Positions 7,273 to 15,671 of a stretch of DNA of 64,000 bases are shown here, in pieces; within the stretch, counting starts at the first letter, position 1; each line of letters starts with the position of its first letter. The notes under the pieces are model-generated. The model was not told where the DNA came from. It saw only the letters and a program-made list of their open reading frames with translations, and made no database searches. The position numbers and the translations under genes were made by a program. This DNA is from DATBLE01 sp963837265 (GTDB taxonomy: Bacteria > Actinomycetota > Thermoleophilia > Gaiellales > Gaiellaceae), in contig CAWIMQ010000004.1 of the NCBI GenBank assembly GCA_963837265.1, positions 310,001 to 374,000 on the forward strand. Direction: 5' to 3'.

Positions 7273-9290
7273 GTGGTTACCGCGTGGCGATGGACATCGG
7301 CGGCACCTTCACCGACTTCGTCGTCGTCGATGCCGCGCAGGACGGGCAGACCGGCTCGGGCAAGGTGCTGACCACGCCGGCGAATCCCGCCGACGGCGTC
7401 CTCGAGGGTCTTCGACGGCTCGTGCCCCGGCTCGAGAGCGTCGAGTTCCTCGTGCACGGCACCACCGTGGGGCTCAATGCCTTCCTCGAGCGAAAGGGCG
7501 CCCGCCTGCTACTGGTGATGACGGAGGGCCTCGGGGATGCGTACTCGATCGCCAGGCACGACCGCAAGGAGCTCTACGCGCTGCGCTACCGCAAGCCGGA
7601 GCGGCTGGTGCCTCGACGCAACGTGGTCGAGGTGTCGGAACGGCTGCGCTGGGACGGTTCGGTGGAGACCGCACTCGACGCGTCGACGCTCGAGCCGCTG
7701 TACGCCCGAATCCGTGACGAGGACTTCGAGGCGGTTGCGATCTGCCTCCTCCACGCGTATGTCAACCCCGTACACGAGCTCGAGCTCCGCGATCTTCTCC
7801 GCTCGGAGTTTCCGGCGCTGTCGATCACGCTCTCGCACGAGATCGCACGGGAGTGGCGCGAGTACGAGCGGGCGTCGTCCGCGGCGCTGAACGCGTACAT
7901 CGCTCCCCGGGTCGAGCGCTACCTCGGGACGCTCGAGCATGAGCTCGGGAAGCTCGACGTCGCCAGTCCGCTGTACGTGATGCAGTCGAACGGCGGCATC
8001 ACGAGCGCGCGGAGGGCTCGCGCGGAGCCCATCCAGACGCTGCTCTCAGGCCCGGTCGGCGGCACGATCGGCGGCGCCGCGCTCGCCGGCGCGACCGGCC
8101 GGCGAAACCTGCTCTGCGTCGACATGGGCGGAACGTCGTTCGACCTCAGCCTCGTGGTCGAGGGCCGGCCGACCGTCTCGACGGAGACGGAGCTCGAAGG
8201 GCTGCCCGTGCTGATGCCGCTCGTCGACATCCACACGATCGGAGCGGGCGGCGGCTCGCTCGCCTGGCTGGAGGCAGGCGGTCTTCGCGTCGGTCCGCAG
8301 AGCGCGGGCGCCGATCCCGGCCCAGCCTGCTACGGCCGGGGCGGCACTGAGCCGACGGTGACGGACGCCAACCTCCACCTCGGTCGGCTCGACCCCGGGT
8401 ACTTCCTCGGCGGCCGGATGGGCCTCGACGCCGCCGCGGCGGCACGAGCCCTCGAGAGGATCTCCCCCGAGGTCGAGCTCGACTCCGTGGCGCTCGCCGA
8501 GGGCATGCTCGCGATCATCAACGCGCGGATGGCGGACGCGATGCGGACGATCACGGTCAAGCAGGGGATCGACCCGCGCGAGTATGCGCTCGTCGCCTTC
8601 GGCGGAGCCGGGCCGATGCACGCCGCCTGGCTCGCCGACGAGCTCGAGATCGGCGAGGTGATCGTCCCCTGGAGCCCGGGGACGTTCTCGGCCTGGGGCA
8701 TGCTTCAGACGGACATGCGCCACGACGTCGTCCGCAGCTTCTACCGCCCGCTTGCCGGGCTCGGGGCGGACGAGGTGTCGCAGACCTTCGACGCCCTCCA
8801 GGCAGAGGGGGCGGAGCTGCTCGAGCACGAGGGAATCGGCGTGGGCGAGCAGTACTTCGCGCGCTCCGCGGACATGCGCTACGTCGGGCAGGAGTACACG
8901 GTCAACGTGCCGGTCGACGGACGGATCGACCTCGAGGTCGTCGACGGCTCGTTCCACGACGCCCACCGCGTCCGCTACGGGCACTCGACCCCCGGTGCGC
9001 CGGTGGAGTTCGTGAACCTGCGCCTCGCCGCGCTCGGACGGATCGCCGCCCAGGCAGCCCCCGTCCGCGCGCAGACGGACGGAGGCGATCCGTCCCTCGG
9101 CGTGCGGAGCGTCGTGTTCGACGGCGAGGCCCGCGAGACGGCCGTCTTCGTCCGCGACCGGATCGCACCGGGATCACGGTACGAGGGCCCGGTCGTGATC
9201 GAGGAGGAGAGCTCGACGACGATCGTCCCTCCGGGCTACTCGACGACGGTGGACGAATTCGGGAACCTCGTGGTCAGGAGGGGCTCATGA
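7269..9290 (+). CDS. hyuA: Hydantoinase/oxoprolinase subunit A (HyuA family)
   Basis: This 673-residue protein has the N-terminal ATPase-like motif MDIGGTFTDFVVVD of HyuA/5-oxoprolinase subunits, the HGTTVGLNAFLERKGA segment, VDMGGTSFDLSLV (second phosphate motif) and AFGGAGPMHA. The family hydrolyses hydantoins or 5-oxoproline with ATP, or carboxylates ketones, always together with a B subunit. The B subunit follows with an ATGA overlap. The exact substrate cannot be assigned, so the symbol refers to the family. It is the main ATP-dependent ring-opening candidate in the operon. Confidence 0.88.
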   Translation: MSGYRVAMDIGGTFTDFVVVDAAQDGQTGSGKVLTTPANPADGVLEGLRRLVPRLESVEFLVHGTTVGLNAFLERKGARLLLVMTEGLGDAYSIARHDRKELYALRYRKPERLVPRRNVVEVSERLRWDGSVETALDASTLEPLYARIRDEDFEAVAICLLHAYVNPVHELELRDLLRSEFPALSITLSHEIAREWREYERASSAALNAYIAPRVERYLGTLEHELGKLDVASPLYVMQSNGGITSARRARAEPIQTLLSGPVGGTIGGAALAGATGRRNLLCVDMGGTSFDLSLVVEGRPTVSTETELEGLPVLMPLVDIHTIGAGGGSLAWLEAGGLRVGPQSAGADPGPACYGRGGTEPTVTDANLHLGRLDPGYFLGGRMGLDAAAAARALERISPEVELDSVALAEGMLAIINARMADAMRTITVKQGIDPREYALVAFGGAGPMHAAWLADELEIGEVIVPWSPGTFSAWGMLQTDMRHDVVRSFYRPLAGLGADEVSQTFDALQAEGAELLEHEGIGVGEQYFARSADMRYVGQEYTVNVPVDGRIDLEVVDGSFHDAHRVRYGHSTPGAPVEFVNLRLAALGRIAAQAAPVRAQTDGGDPSLGVRSVVFDGEARETAVFVRDRIAPGSRYEGPVVIEEESSTTIVPPGYSTTVDEFGNLVVRRGS

Positions 9291-11023
9291 GCACGGTCAC
9301 GGCAGATCCGATCACCACCGAGATCATCCGAAACGCCTTCGTCTCCTGTGCCCAGGACATGAACGCGACGCTGATCCGGAGCTCCTACACGCCGATCATC
9401 TACGAGGGGAAGGACTGCTCGGTCGCAATCCTCGACGAGCACGGCGACGTGCTCGGTCAGTCGCTCGGTCTGCCGCTCTTCCTCGGCAACCTCGAGATCT
9501 GCGTGAAGCTCGCCGCCGAGATGTTCGGCTGGGAGGCGTTTCGGCCCGGCGACATCTTCTACATGAACGACTCGTACATGACGGGCACGCACCTGAACGA
9601 CGCGACCATCTTCGGCCCGATCCACTGGCGGGACCGCCTGGTGGGATTCTCGGCGACGCGTGCGCACTGGCTCGACGTGGGCGGCAAGGACGCGGGCGGC
9701 CCCATGGACTCGCGGGAGATCTACCAGGAGGGGATGCGCTGGGCGCCGACGCGCATCTACGATCGCGGCGAGCCCCGTCACGACATCATCGACCTGCTGC
9801 GGCGGAACGGGCGGTTCGGCTACTCGCTCGTCGGCGACATGAACGCTCAGGTCGCTGCCTGCCGCACCGGCGAGGCGCGCTTCCAGGCGATTCTCGACCG
9901 TTTCGGCTACGAGACGTACGTCGCCGCCCGGAGCGAGATCTACCGACAGTCGGAACAGCTCGAGCGCGTGGCGGTCACGGCGATCGCGGACGGGACGTAC
10001 CGGTCGGAGGGCTTCGTCGACAACGACGGCCTCGGTCATGGGCCGATCCCCGTCCACGTGCGCATCGACGTCGAGGGAGACCACATGACGATCGACCTCG
10101 ACGGCTCGTCGCCGCAGACCGAGGGGCCCGTGAACTGCGGTTTCGCACAGACCGTCTCGGCCTGTCGGGTCGCCTTCAAGCTGCTGATCAATCCGGAACG
10201 GCCGGTCGACGGAGGCACCTTCCACACCCTCGACGTCAAGGCTCCCGAGCGCTCGATCTTCGACGCGCACGAGCCGGCGGCCTGCCAGTGGTACTTCACG
10301 CCGCTCGGCCTCCTGATCGACCTCATCGTCACGGCGCTCGCTCCCGTGATGCCCGACAGGGTCGCCGCCGCCCACTTCGGCGACTCGATGGTGCTCTTCC
10401 TCGCCGGCAAGGATCCCCGAAACGGCGACGTCCCCTTCCTGCACGTCATGCCGCACGCAGGCGGTTGGGGAGGCTTCGAGGGCGGCGACGGGCAGGACGG
10501 CCTGATCAACAACGTCAACGGCGGCTTCAAGGACTATCCGGTCGAGGTGTTCGAGGTGAAGTTCCCAGCCCTGGTTCGCCGCTACGGCTTTCGGATCGAC
10601 ACCGGCGGCCCCGGGCGGTTCCGCGGCGGGTGCGGGCTCGTCCGGCGCTTCGAGGTCGAGCCCGCGGCTTTCCTTTACCTCTGGCTCGACCGGTCCGTGA
10701 CGCCCGCCTGGGGCCTCTTCGGAGGCCGGGAGGCGATCGGGCCCAATGTGACCATCGCCCCGGGGCTCCCCGAGGAGAGGCAGATGCTGAAGGTGAACGC
10801 GCACCCACTCGCCCCGGGGACGGTGATCGACCTGCACACCGGGGGCGGAGGGGGATTCGGTCGCCCGCTCGAGCGCGACCCCGAGCGCGTTCGCGTCGAC
10901 GTGCTCGACGGCTACGTGAGCAAGGAAGCCGCGAAGCGAGACTACGGCGTCGTGCTCGACGACCGGCTGGACGTCGAGGCGGAGGCGACGAGGACGTTGC
11001 GCGATTCCCTCGCCGCCGACTGA
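9287..11023 (+). CDS. hyuB: Hydantoinase B/oxoprolinase subunit (HyuB family)
   Basis: This 578-residue protein has the typical HyuB features: the N-terminal DPITTEIIRNAFVSCAQDMN, the metal/active region PGDIFYMNDSYMTGTHLND, the GPVNCGFAQTVSACRVAFK segment, and the C-terminal glycine-rich TGGGGGFGRPLERDPERV that nearly all members share. It partners the HyuA encoded just upstream. The ATG overlaps the hyuA stop. This is the last gene of the operon: the next 170 bases are gene-free and the following gene is on the other strand. Confidence 0.9.
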   Translation: MSTVTADPITTEIIRNAFVSCAQDMNATLIRSSYTPIIYEGKDCSVAILDEHGDVLGQSLGLPLFLGNLEICVKLAAEMFGWEAFRPGDIFYMNDSYMTGTHLNDATIFGPIHWRDRLVGFSATRAHWLDVGGKDAGGPMDSREIYQEGMRWAPTRIYDRGEPRHDIIDLLRRNGRFGYSLVGDMNAQVAACRTGEARFQAILDRFGYETYVAARSEIYRQSEQLERVAVTAIADGTYRSEGFVDNDGLGHGPIPVHVRIDVEGDHMTIDLDGSSPQTEGPVNCGFAQTVSACRVAFKLLINPERPVDGGTFHTLDVKAPERSIFDAHEPAACQWYFTPLGLLIDLIVTALAPVMPDRVAAAHFGDSMVLFLAGKDPRNGDVPFLHVMPHAGGWGGFEGGDGQDGLINNVNGGFKDYPVEVFEVKFPALVRRYGFRIDTGGPGRFRGGCGLVRRFEVEPAAFLYLWLDRSVTPAWGLFGGREAIGPNVTIAPGLPEERQMLKVNAHPLAPGTVIDLHTGGGGGFGRPLERDPERVRVDVLDGYVSKEAAKRDYGVVLDDRLDVEAEATRTLRDSLAAD

Positions 11024-11196
11024 GCACGCGCCGCCCGCTCACCTTCGCCCCCGGCACGCTCGGGCAAGGGTCGACGCCTCCCCGCCGTCGGGAGCAGCGC
11101 TCCGGACCGACGCAGCCGCCGTGCACGGACGCGAACTCCTCGAGAGTTATTCCGCTCCACGGAGCCGTTTGCAGCCGGTGCGCGCCGGTCTGGGCG

Positions 11197-11784
11197 TCAT
11201 GTGTGCTTCGGCGAGCGGGTTCGCCCGGACGGGGCGCAGGCGCCGTCGGCGCACACCGCGCTCGCGAGGCTCTTCCTCGTCCACTCGCTTCGGACGATCA
11301 GGGCGTGGAGCTTGGAGCCGAGGCACAGGCCGAGCGCCGACTCCATCCACATCGGCGTCAGGCAGATCAGGCAGATGGTCCTGGGGAGCAGGCCGCGGAT
11401 GCCGCTGTTGGTGATGATCGTCATCGCGCAGGTCATCCCCAGACCAAGCGTCCAGGCGAACCGCTTCGGCTTCGCGGAGACCCACTGCGGCGGCTGGTCG
11501 AGCATCATCAGTCGTGCGACCACACCGATCGGGCTGTAGCGGATCCCGGCCGTCACACGCACCAGGAACTCGAGGAAGAACAGGCTCGCGACGGCCTGGA
11601 GCGGCACGTATTGCCGGGTGAAGTAGGCGTAGCCGAACGCCACGGCGCCGATCGCCATCGTCAGGCCGGCTGCGGCGCGCACCTCGTTCTCGTTCACGAC
11701 GGCGGCCCGGACCCCGTCGCCGTCGACGACCAGACCCGGAATACCCTGAAGCGACTCGTCCATCGCCCAACCGTAGGCCACCAC
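11197..11784 (-). CDS. DUF4395-family membrane protein
   Basis: The 195-residue product (187 if the internal ATG at 11763 is used) has about four membrane spans, including AAGLTMAIGAVAFGYAYF, AVASLFFLEFLVRVTAGI and FAWTLGLGMTCAMTIITNSG. The pattern NENEVRAAAGLT at the start and the YSPIGVVARLM segment fit DUF4395. Function is unknown for the family, although members often lie near thioredoxin or rhodanese genes. A GGGAGG lies just before the GTG at 11784 with short spacing, so the start is not settled. Confidence 0.72.
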   Translation of the reverse strand: MVAYGWAMDESLQGIPGLVVDGDGVRAAVVNENEVRAAAGLTMAIGAVAFGYAYFTRQYVPLQAVASLFFLEFLVRVTAGIRYSPIGVVARLMMLDQPPQWVSAKPKRFAWTLGLGMTCAMTIITNSGIRGLLPRTICLICLTPMWMESALGLCLGSKLHALIVRSEWTRKSLASAVCADGACAPSGRTRSPKHT

Positions 11785-11950
11785 CTCCCGCCGGTCTAGC
11801 TGGTTTCCCCTAGTCTCACGCGGCGAATCCCTACGCTTCGCCTCAGAGTGTTCGGCTCACGCCCGACCTCGCCGACCGGCGCCGGGCCGGTCCGAGCCGG
11901 CCCGTCTCTCAGCGCACCGGGAGCGCGAGCGGTCGAGTAGACTCGCGCGC

Positions 11951-12367
11951 GTGCGCCGGAGAGCCTTCGTTCTCGCCGCCTGCGGACTCGTCCTGGCCGG
12001 CTGCTCGGGCGGCAAGACCGTCTCCCCGGCGCCGAAGACGGTCGAAGGGACGCTCCCGACGACGCCGACCGTCTCCGCCGGCGACCCGGCCGCGGGCAAG
12101 CAGCTCTTCACCGCGCAGGGTTGCAACGCCTGCCACGTGTTCACGCCGGCGGGCTCGGCCGGCACGGTGGGACCGAATCTCGACAACCTCGCCGCCGACG
12201 CCCAGAAGGCGGGCCAGCCGCTCGCCGACTACACGCAGACCTCGATCGTCGACCCGAGCGCGTACGTCGTCCCGGGCTACCCGGACGGGGTCATGCCGAC
12301 GACCTACTCGTCGCTCAGCGACCAGCAGATCGCCGACCTGGTCGCCTTCCTGACCCAGAAGTCCTGA
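11951..12367 (+). CDS. Cytochrome c domain lipoprotein
   Basis: The 138-residue product starts with a lipoprotein signal (VLAACGLVLAGC, lipobox LAGC), then a Pro/Thr linker, then a class I cytochrome c domain with heme motif CNACH and a likely axial methionine in DGVMPTTY. It would be anchored outside the cytoplasmic membrane and carry electrons. The domain closely matches the one encoded at 57684 (FTPAGSAGTVGPNLD and VVPGYPDGVMPTT in both). No oxidase genes are adjacent. Confidence 0.85.
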   Translation: MRRRAFVLAACGLVLAGCSGGKTVSPAPKTVEGTLPTTPTVSAGDPAAGKQLFTAQGCNACHVFTPAGSAGTVGPNLDNLAADAQKAGQPLADYTQTSIVDPSAYVVPGYPDGVMPTTYSSLSDQQIADLVAFLTQKS

Positions 12368-13185
12368 CCCTTCCGGACGACTTCCCGCGCGTCGTCCGGG
12401 CGTTCGCCTGCGACCTCGACCGCACGCTGATCGGCGAGGACGCCGAGCTGCGACCGCGGACGCGGTCGGCGATCGCGGCCGCCTGCGCGGCCGGCGTCCA
12501 CGTGACCATCGCCACCGGCCGGATGTTCCGCTCCGTGCGGCCGTACGCGCAGGCGGCCGGAATCGACGACCCCGTCGTCTGCTACCAGGGCGCGGTCGTC
12601 GCCGATCCGGTCAGCGGCCGGTTCCTCCTCCACGAGCCGATCCCGCTCGAGCTCGCCCGCGAGGCGATCGCCGCCGTGGAGGCGGAGGGCTATCCCCTGA
12701 ACTGCTACGTGGACGACGAGCTCTTCGTCGCGCGGCACACGCCCGCGTCCGAGTCGTACGCGTCCTTCCAGAACCTGGAGGTGCACGCGGTCGGCGACCT
12801 GCTCGCCTGGCTGGCGGAGCCTCCGACCAAGCTCGTCGCGGTGGGCGACCCGGCCGGGCTGGACGGGCTCGAGCGCCGGATGCGGATGCATTTCGACGGG
12901 CGCATGTACATCTCCAAGTCGCTGCCGTACTTCCTCGAGTTCGCGAGCCCGGAGGTGACGAAGGGCTCGGGGCTCGCGTTCCTCGCCGAGCACCTCGGCT
13001 TCGCCGCCGAGGAGACGGTCGCCTTCGGCGACGGCGAGAACGACGTCGAGCTGCTCGAGTGGGCCGGCTATGGGGTCGCCGTCGAGAACGGTCACGCACG
13101 GGTGCTGGCGATTGCCGATCTCGTCTGCCCGCCCGTGCAGGAGGAGGGCGTCGCGCAGGTGATCGAGGCGTACCTGGCTCTCTAG
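12364..13185 (+). CDS. HAD-superfamily (Cof-type) phosphatase
   Basis: The translation shows HAD motif I ACDLDRTLIG, motif II/TGR as TIATGRMFRSVRP, and motifs III/IV as KGSGLAFLAEHLG and VAFGDGENDVELLEWAGYGVAVENG, which is typical of Cof/YidA-like sugar or nucleotide phosphatases (about 270 residues). Motif I lies only about 16 codons after the stop of the cytochrome c gene, and no ATG, GTG or TTG precedes it in frame nearby. The CTG at 12364, overlapping that stop (CTGA), is the best candidate start and implies translational coupling. Confidence 0.78.
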   Translation: MTLPDDFPRVVRAFACDLDRTLIGEDAELRPRTRSAIAAACAAGVHVTIATGRMFRSVRPYAQAAGIDDPVVCYQGAVVADPVSGRFLLHEPIPLELAREAIAAVEAEGYPLNCYVDDELFVARHTPASESYASFQNLEVHAVGDLLAWLAEPPTKLVAVGDPAGLDGLERRMRMHFDGRMYISKSLPYFLEFASPEVTKGSGLAFLAEHLGFAAEETVAFGDGENDVELLEWAGYGVAVENGHARVLAIADLVCPPVQEEGVAQVIEAYLAL

Positions 13186-13195
13186 ACTCCGTCGC

Positions 13196-14389
13196 GTGAT
13201 CGACCTCCGCGCGGCGCGCAACGATCCGGGCTCCTTCCGCGCGGCCCTCGCGCGCAAGGGCTCGGCGGACGCCTTCGACGCACTGCTCGAGGCGGACGAG
13301 CGGTGGCGTGCGCTCGTCCCGCGGGTCGACGAGCTGCGCGGCCGCCTGAAGGTGAAGGGCAAGCCGTCGCCGGCCGAGCTGGAGGAGCTGAACCGGGTGA
13401 AGGACGAGCTGCGCTCGGCGGAGGAGGCGCTCGCCGCCGTGGAGGCCGAGCGCGACCGCCTGCTCGAGCAGGTGCCGAACCCGCCCGACCCGTCCGCGCC
13501 CGACGGCAGCGCCGAGGAGGATGCCGAGGAGATCCGGCGCCGGGGCGACCCGGCCGCCGAAGGGCCCGAGCACACCGAGGTCGGCCGCTTCGAGATGGAG
13601 CGGGCGGCCCGGCTCTCGGGCTCGCGGTTCGGGTTTCTCGTCGGCGACACCGCCCTGCTCGCGCTCGCGCTCTACCGTTTCGCCGTCGACCGGGTGGTCG
13701 CGCACGGGCACGTCCCGATGCTGCCGCCGGTGCTCGTCCGCGAGGAGGCGATGTACGGCACGGGGTTCTTCCCCACCGAGCGGTCGAACATCTACGCGCT
13801 CGCCGACGACGACCTGTACCTGACGGGCACCTCCGAGGTCGCGCTCGCAGGCTTCCACATGGACGAGATCCTCGACGAGCTGCCGCTCCGCTACGCGGCC
13901 CTCTCGACCTGCTTCCGGCGCGAGTCGGGCGCCGCCGGCAAGGACACGCGCGGGATGTTCCGCGTCCACCAGTTCAACAAGGTCGAGCTTTTCGTCTTCT
14001 GCGAGCCGGAGGCCTCCCGCGACGAGCACGACCGGCTGCTCGCGCTCGAGGAGGAGCTCGCCAACGAGCTCGGGCTTCCCTACCGCGTCGTCAACGTCGC
14101 CGCCGGCGACCTGGGCGCGTCCGCGGCGAAGAAGTACGACATCGAGGCCTGGTTCCCGCACCAGCAGCGCTACCGCGAGATCACGTCGACCTCGAACACG
14201 ACCGACTACCAGGCGCGCCGGCTCGGCATCCGCTACCGCCCGGAGGGCCAGAAGGGCACCGAGGTCGTCCACACGCTGAACGGCACCGCGGTCACCGACC
14301 GCTGGGTGCTCGCGATCCTGGAGAACCTCCGCGGCGACGTGCCGCCCGCGCTCGTCCCGTTCGGCGCGCCGGAGACCGTGTCGCGGTAG
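13196..14389 (+). CDS. serS: Seryl-tRNA synthetase
   Basis: The 397-residue class II synthetase starts MIDLRAARNDPGSFRAALARKG, the standard SerRS N-terminus, followed by the antiparallel coiled-coil arm (about residues 35-100) that grips the long variable arm of tRNA-Ser. Class II motif 2 is present as CFRRESGAAGKDTRGMFRVHQF, with the serine-binding TGTSEVAL before it and motif 3 near the C-terminus. It starts at GTG 13196. Its substrate tRNA-Ser(UGA) lies 10 bases downstream, and three more serine tRNAs are in this window. Confidence 0.95.
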   Translation: MIDLRAARNDPGSFRAALARKGSADAFDALLEADERWRALVPRVDELRGRLKVKGKPSPAELEELNRVKDELRSAEEALAAVEAERDRLLEQVPNPPDPSAPDGSAEEDAEEIRRRGDPAAEGPEHTEVGRFEMERAARLSGSRFGFLVGDTALLALALYRFAVDRVVAHGHVPMLPPVLVREEAMYGTGFFPTERSNIYALADDDLYLTGTSEVALAGFHMDEILDELPLRYAALSTCFRRESGAAGKDTRGMFRVHQFNKVELFVFCEPEASRDEHDRLLALEEELANELGLPYRVVNVAAGDLGASAAKKYDIEAWFPHQQRYREITSTSNTTDYQARRLGIRYRPEGQKGTEVVHTLNGTAVTDRWVLAILENLRGDVPPALVPFGAPETVSR

Positions 14390-14399
14390 CCTCGTCCGC

Positions 14400-14486
14400 G
14401 GCGGGGTGCCGGAGCGGTCGAACGGGGCGGTCTTGAAAACCGTTGGGCGCGAGAGCGTCTCGAGGGTTCGAATCCCTCCCCCGCCG
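14400..14486 (+). tRNA. tRNA-Ser(UGA)
   Basis: The acceptor arms GGCGGGG (14400-14406) and CCCCGCC (14479-14485) pair perfectly, with discriminator G at 14486. Anticodon TGA is at 14434-14436 in loop CTTGAAA. A long class II variable arm and a T-arm GAGGG-TTCGAAT-CCCTC are present. CCA is not encoded. Confidence 0.95.
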
Positions 14487-14613
14487 CCTGTCGAGGCAGA
14501 TCTGGCTCAGGCGCGCACGCCGCCGCCTGCGTCGCCGTCCGGGGACACGCTCGGCTCCGGCTCGCAGCCCGAGACGCCCGGGGCGGGCTCGTGCGCCGGC
14601 GGCTACCCGCGTC

Positions 14614-15408
14614 TCATTGTTCGGCAGTCTTCACCAGGTCGAGCACCTGACGGAGGGTCGCGCGGGACTGTTCGCGCTCCGCGTAGAGGAGCTCGACCTC
14701 CCGCTCGAAGCGTTCGAGCTTCTCCCGCGTTCGACCCAACGTCTCGGCCAAGCCATCCAGACCGCCACGAACCAGGTCGAACTGCTCGGCGCCCGAGTCG
14801 AGAGCCACTCTCAGCTCCGCGAGCTCGTCCAGTAGGGGCTGGCCCTCGCTCCCGGCGTCATCGGCATCAAGGCCGAGCTGCGCGGAGCCGACCACCTGAC
14901 TCTCCGGCACGTCGGCGGCCGGGACGAAATCCAGCGCCTGCGGGCCTCCGAGCCAAGCTTGCAGCTCGCTTCGCGGCACGACCACGGGGCTGACGTCGCT
15001 CCCCAGCAGGCCATGAAGCGCCTCGAGGCGCTCCTCGCTCGGATCCGCCAGTGCGACGACGAGCTTCCCCTCCTCGTGCGAGAGCACGTACGCCTCCAAC
15101 CGGTGCGCCTCGCCGTCCGGCAGCATCTCCCGCACCGCCGGATCCTGAGACGGCGAGACGCCGGACTTGAACGGAAGCTCCCACTGCTCTGCCAGCACCC
15201 GTGCGACCTCCTCCTCGCTCGTCCACCCGCGCCGGACGAGCACCTCCCCGGGCCGCTCACCCGTCCTGTTCCCCTCCTCGAGCGCCTGGCTGAGCTGGTC
15301 GGTGGTAACGATTCCCGCGTCGACTGCCAACGCGCCGAAGGATTGTCGCCGCGCCATGCCGACCGCGTTCGTCGCCGGCGCCAAGTCTCGGAGCAGATTC
15401 TCGCCCAT
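14614..15408 (-). CDS. MshEN (GspE/PilB N-terminal)-domain protein with C-terminal coiled coil
   Basis: The 264-residue product begins at ATG 15408 (preceded by AAAGGGTG). Residues about 18-165 look like a type II secretion/pilus ATPase N-terminal (MshEN) domain: FGALAVDAGIVTTDQLSQAL, EVLVRRGWTSEEEVARVLAEQWELPF, EAYVLSHEEGKLVVALADPS. Residues about 195-264 are heptad-rich (ETLGRTREKLERFEREVELL). There is no ATPase domain, so it cannot be a pilus motor; MshEN domains can bind c-di-GMP, and a stand-alone version may be a receptor or adaptor. No pilus genes are adjacent. Confidence 0.7.
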   Translation of the reverse strand: MGENLLRDLAPATNAVGMARRQSFGALAVDAGIVTTDQLSQALEEGNRTGERPGEVLVRRGWTSEEEVARVLAEQWELPFKSGVSPSQDPAVREMLPDGEAHRLEAYVLSHEEGKLVVALADPSEERLEALHGLLGSDVSPVVVPRSELQAWLGGPQALDFVPAADVPESQVVGSAQLGLDADDAGSEGQPLLDELAELRVALDSGAEQFDLVRGGLDGLAETLGRTREKLERFEREVELLYAEREQSRATLRQVLDLVKTAEQ

Positions 15409-15671
15409 GTTCACCCTTTCTTGCTGCAATCGGCCAAACCCTTGTCCGATCCGCATCGGCAAGAGCGGCGGGATTCCTTAGCCCATCTTGGAGACGACTG
15501 ATGCCGATCCCGTCTCGGACGCATCGACGATCCCCAGGCCCAAGTGCCGAGCGGAGCGGGCCGCGAGAGGCTCGTTCCCCGTGATTCGCAGGTGTCCGCG
15601 GAGGCAAGGGCGGTACCGCTTCCTGTGGCGGGTGCGGAGGAGGACTGTGGACGGCCGCGAATCCCCCGCCC

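Noticed and set aside
15409..15671. A c-di-AMP (ydaO-type) riboswitch before the wall-lytic gene
   Set aside because: The context fits, but the conserved sequence blocks could not be placed convincingly; a covariance-model scan would settle it.
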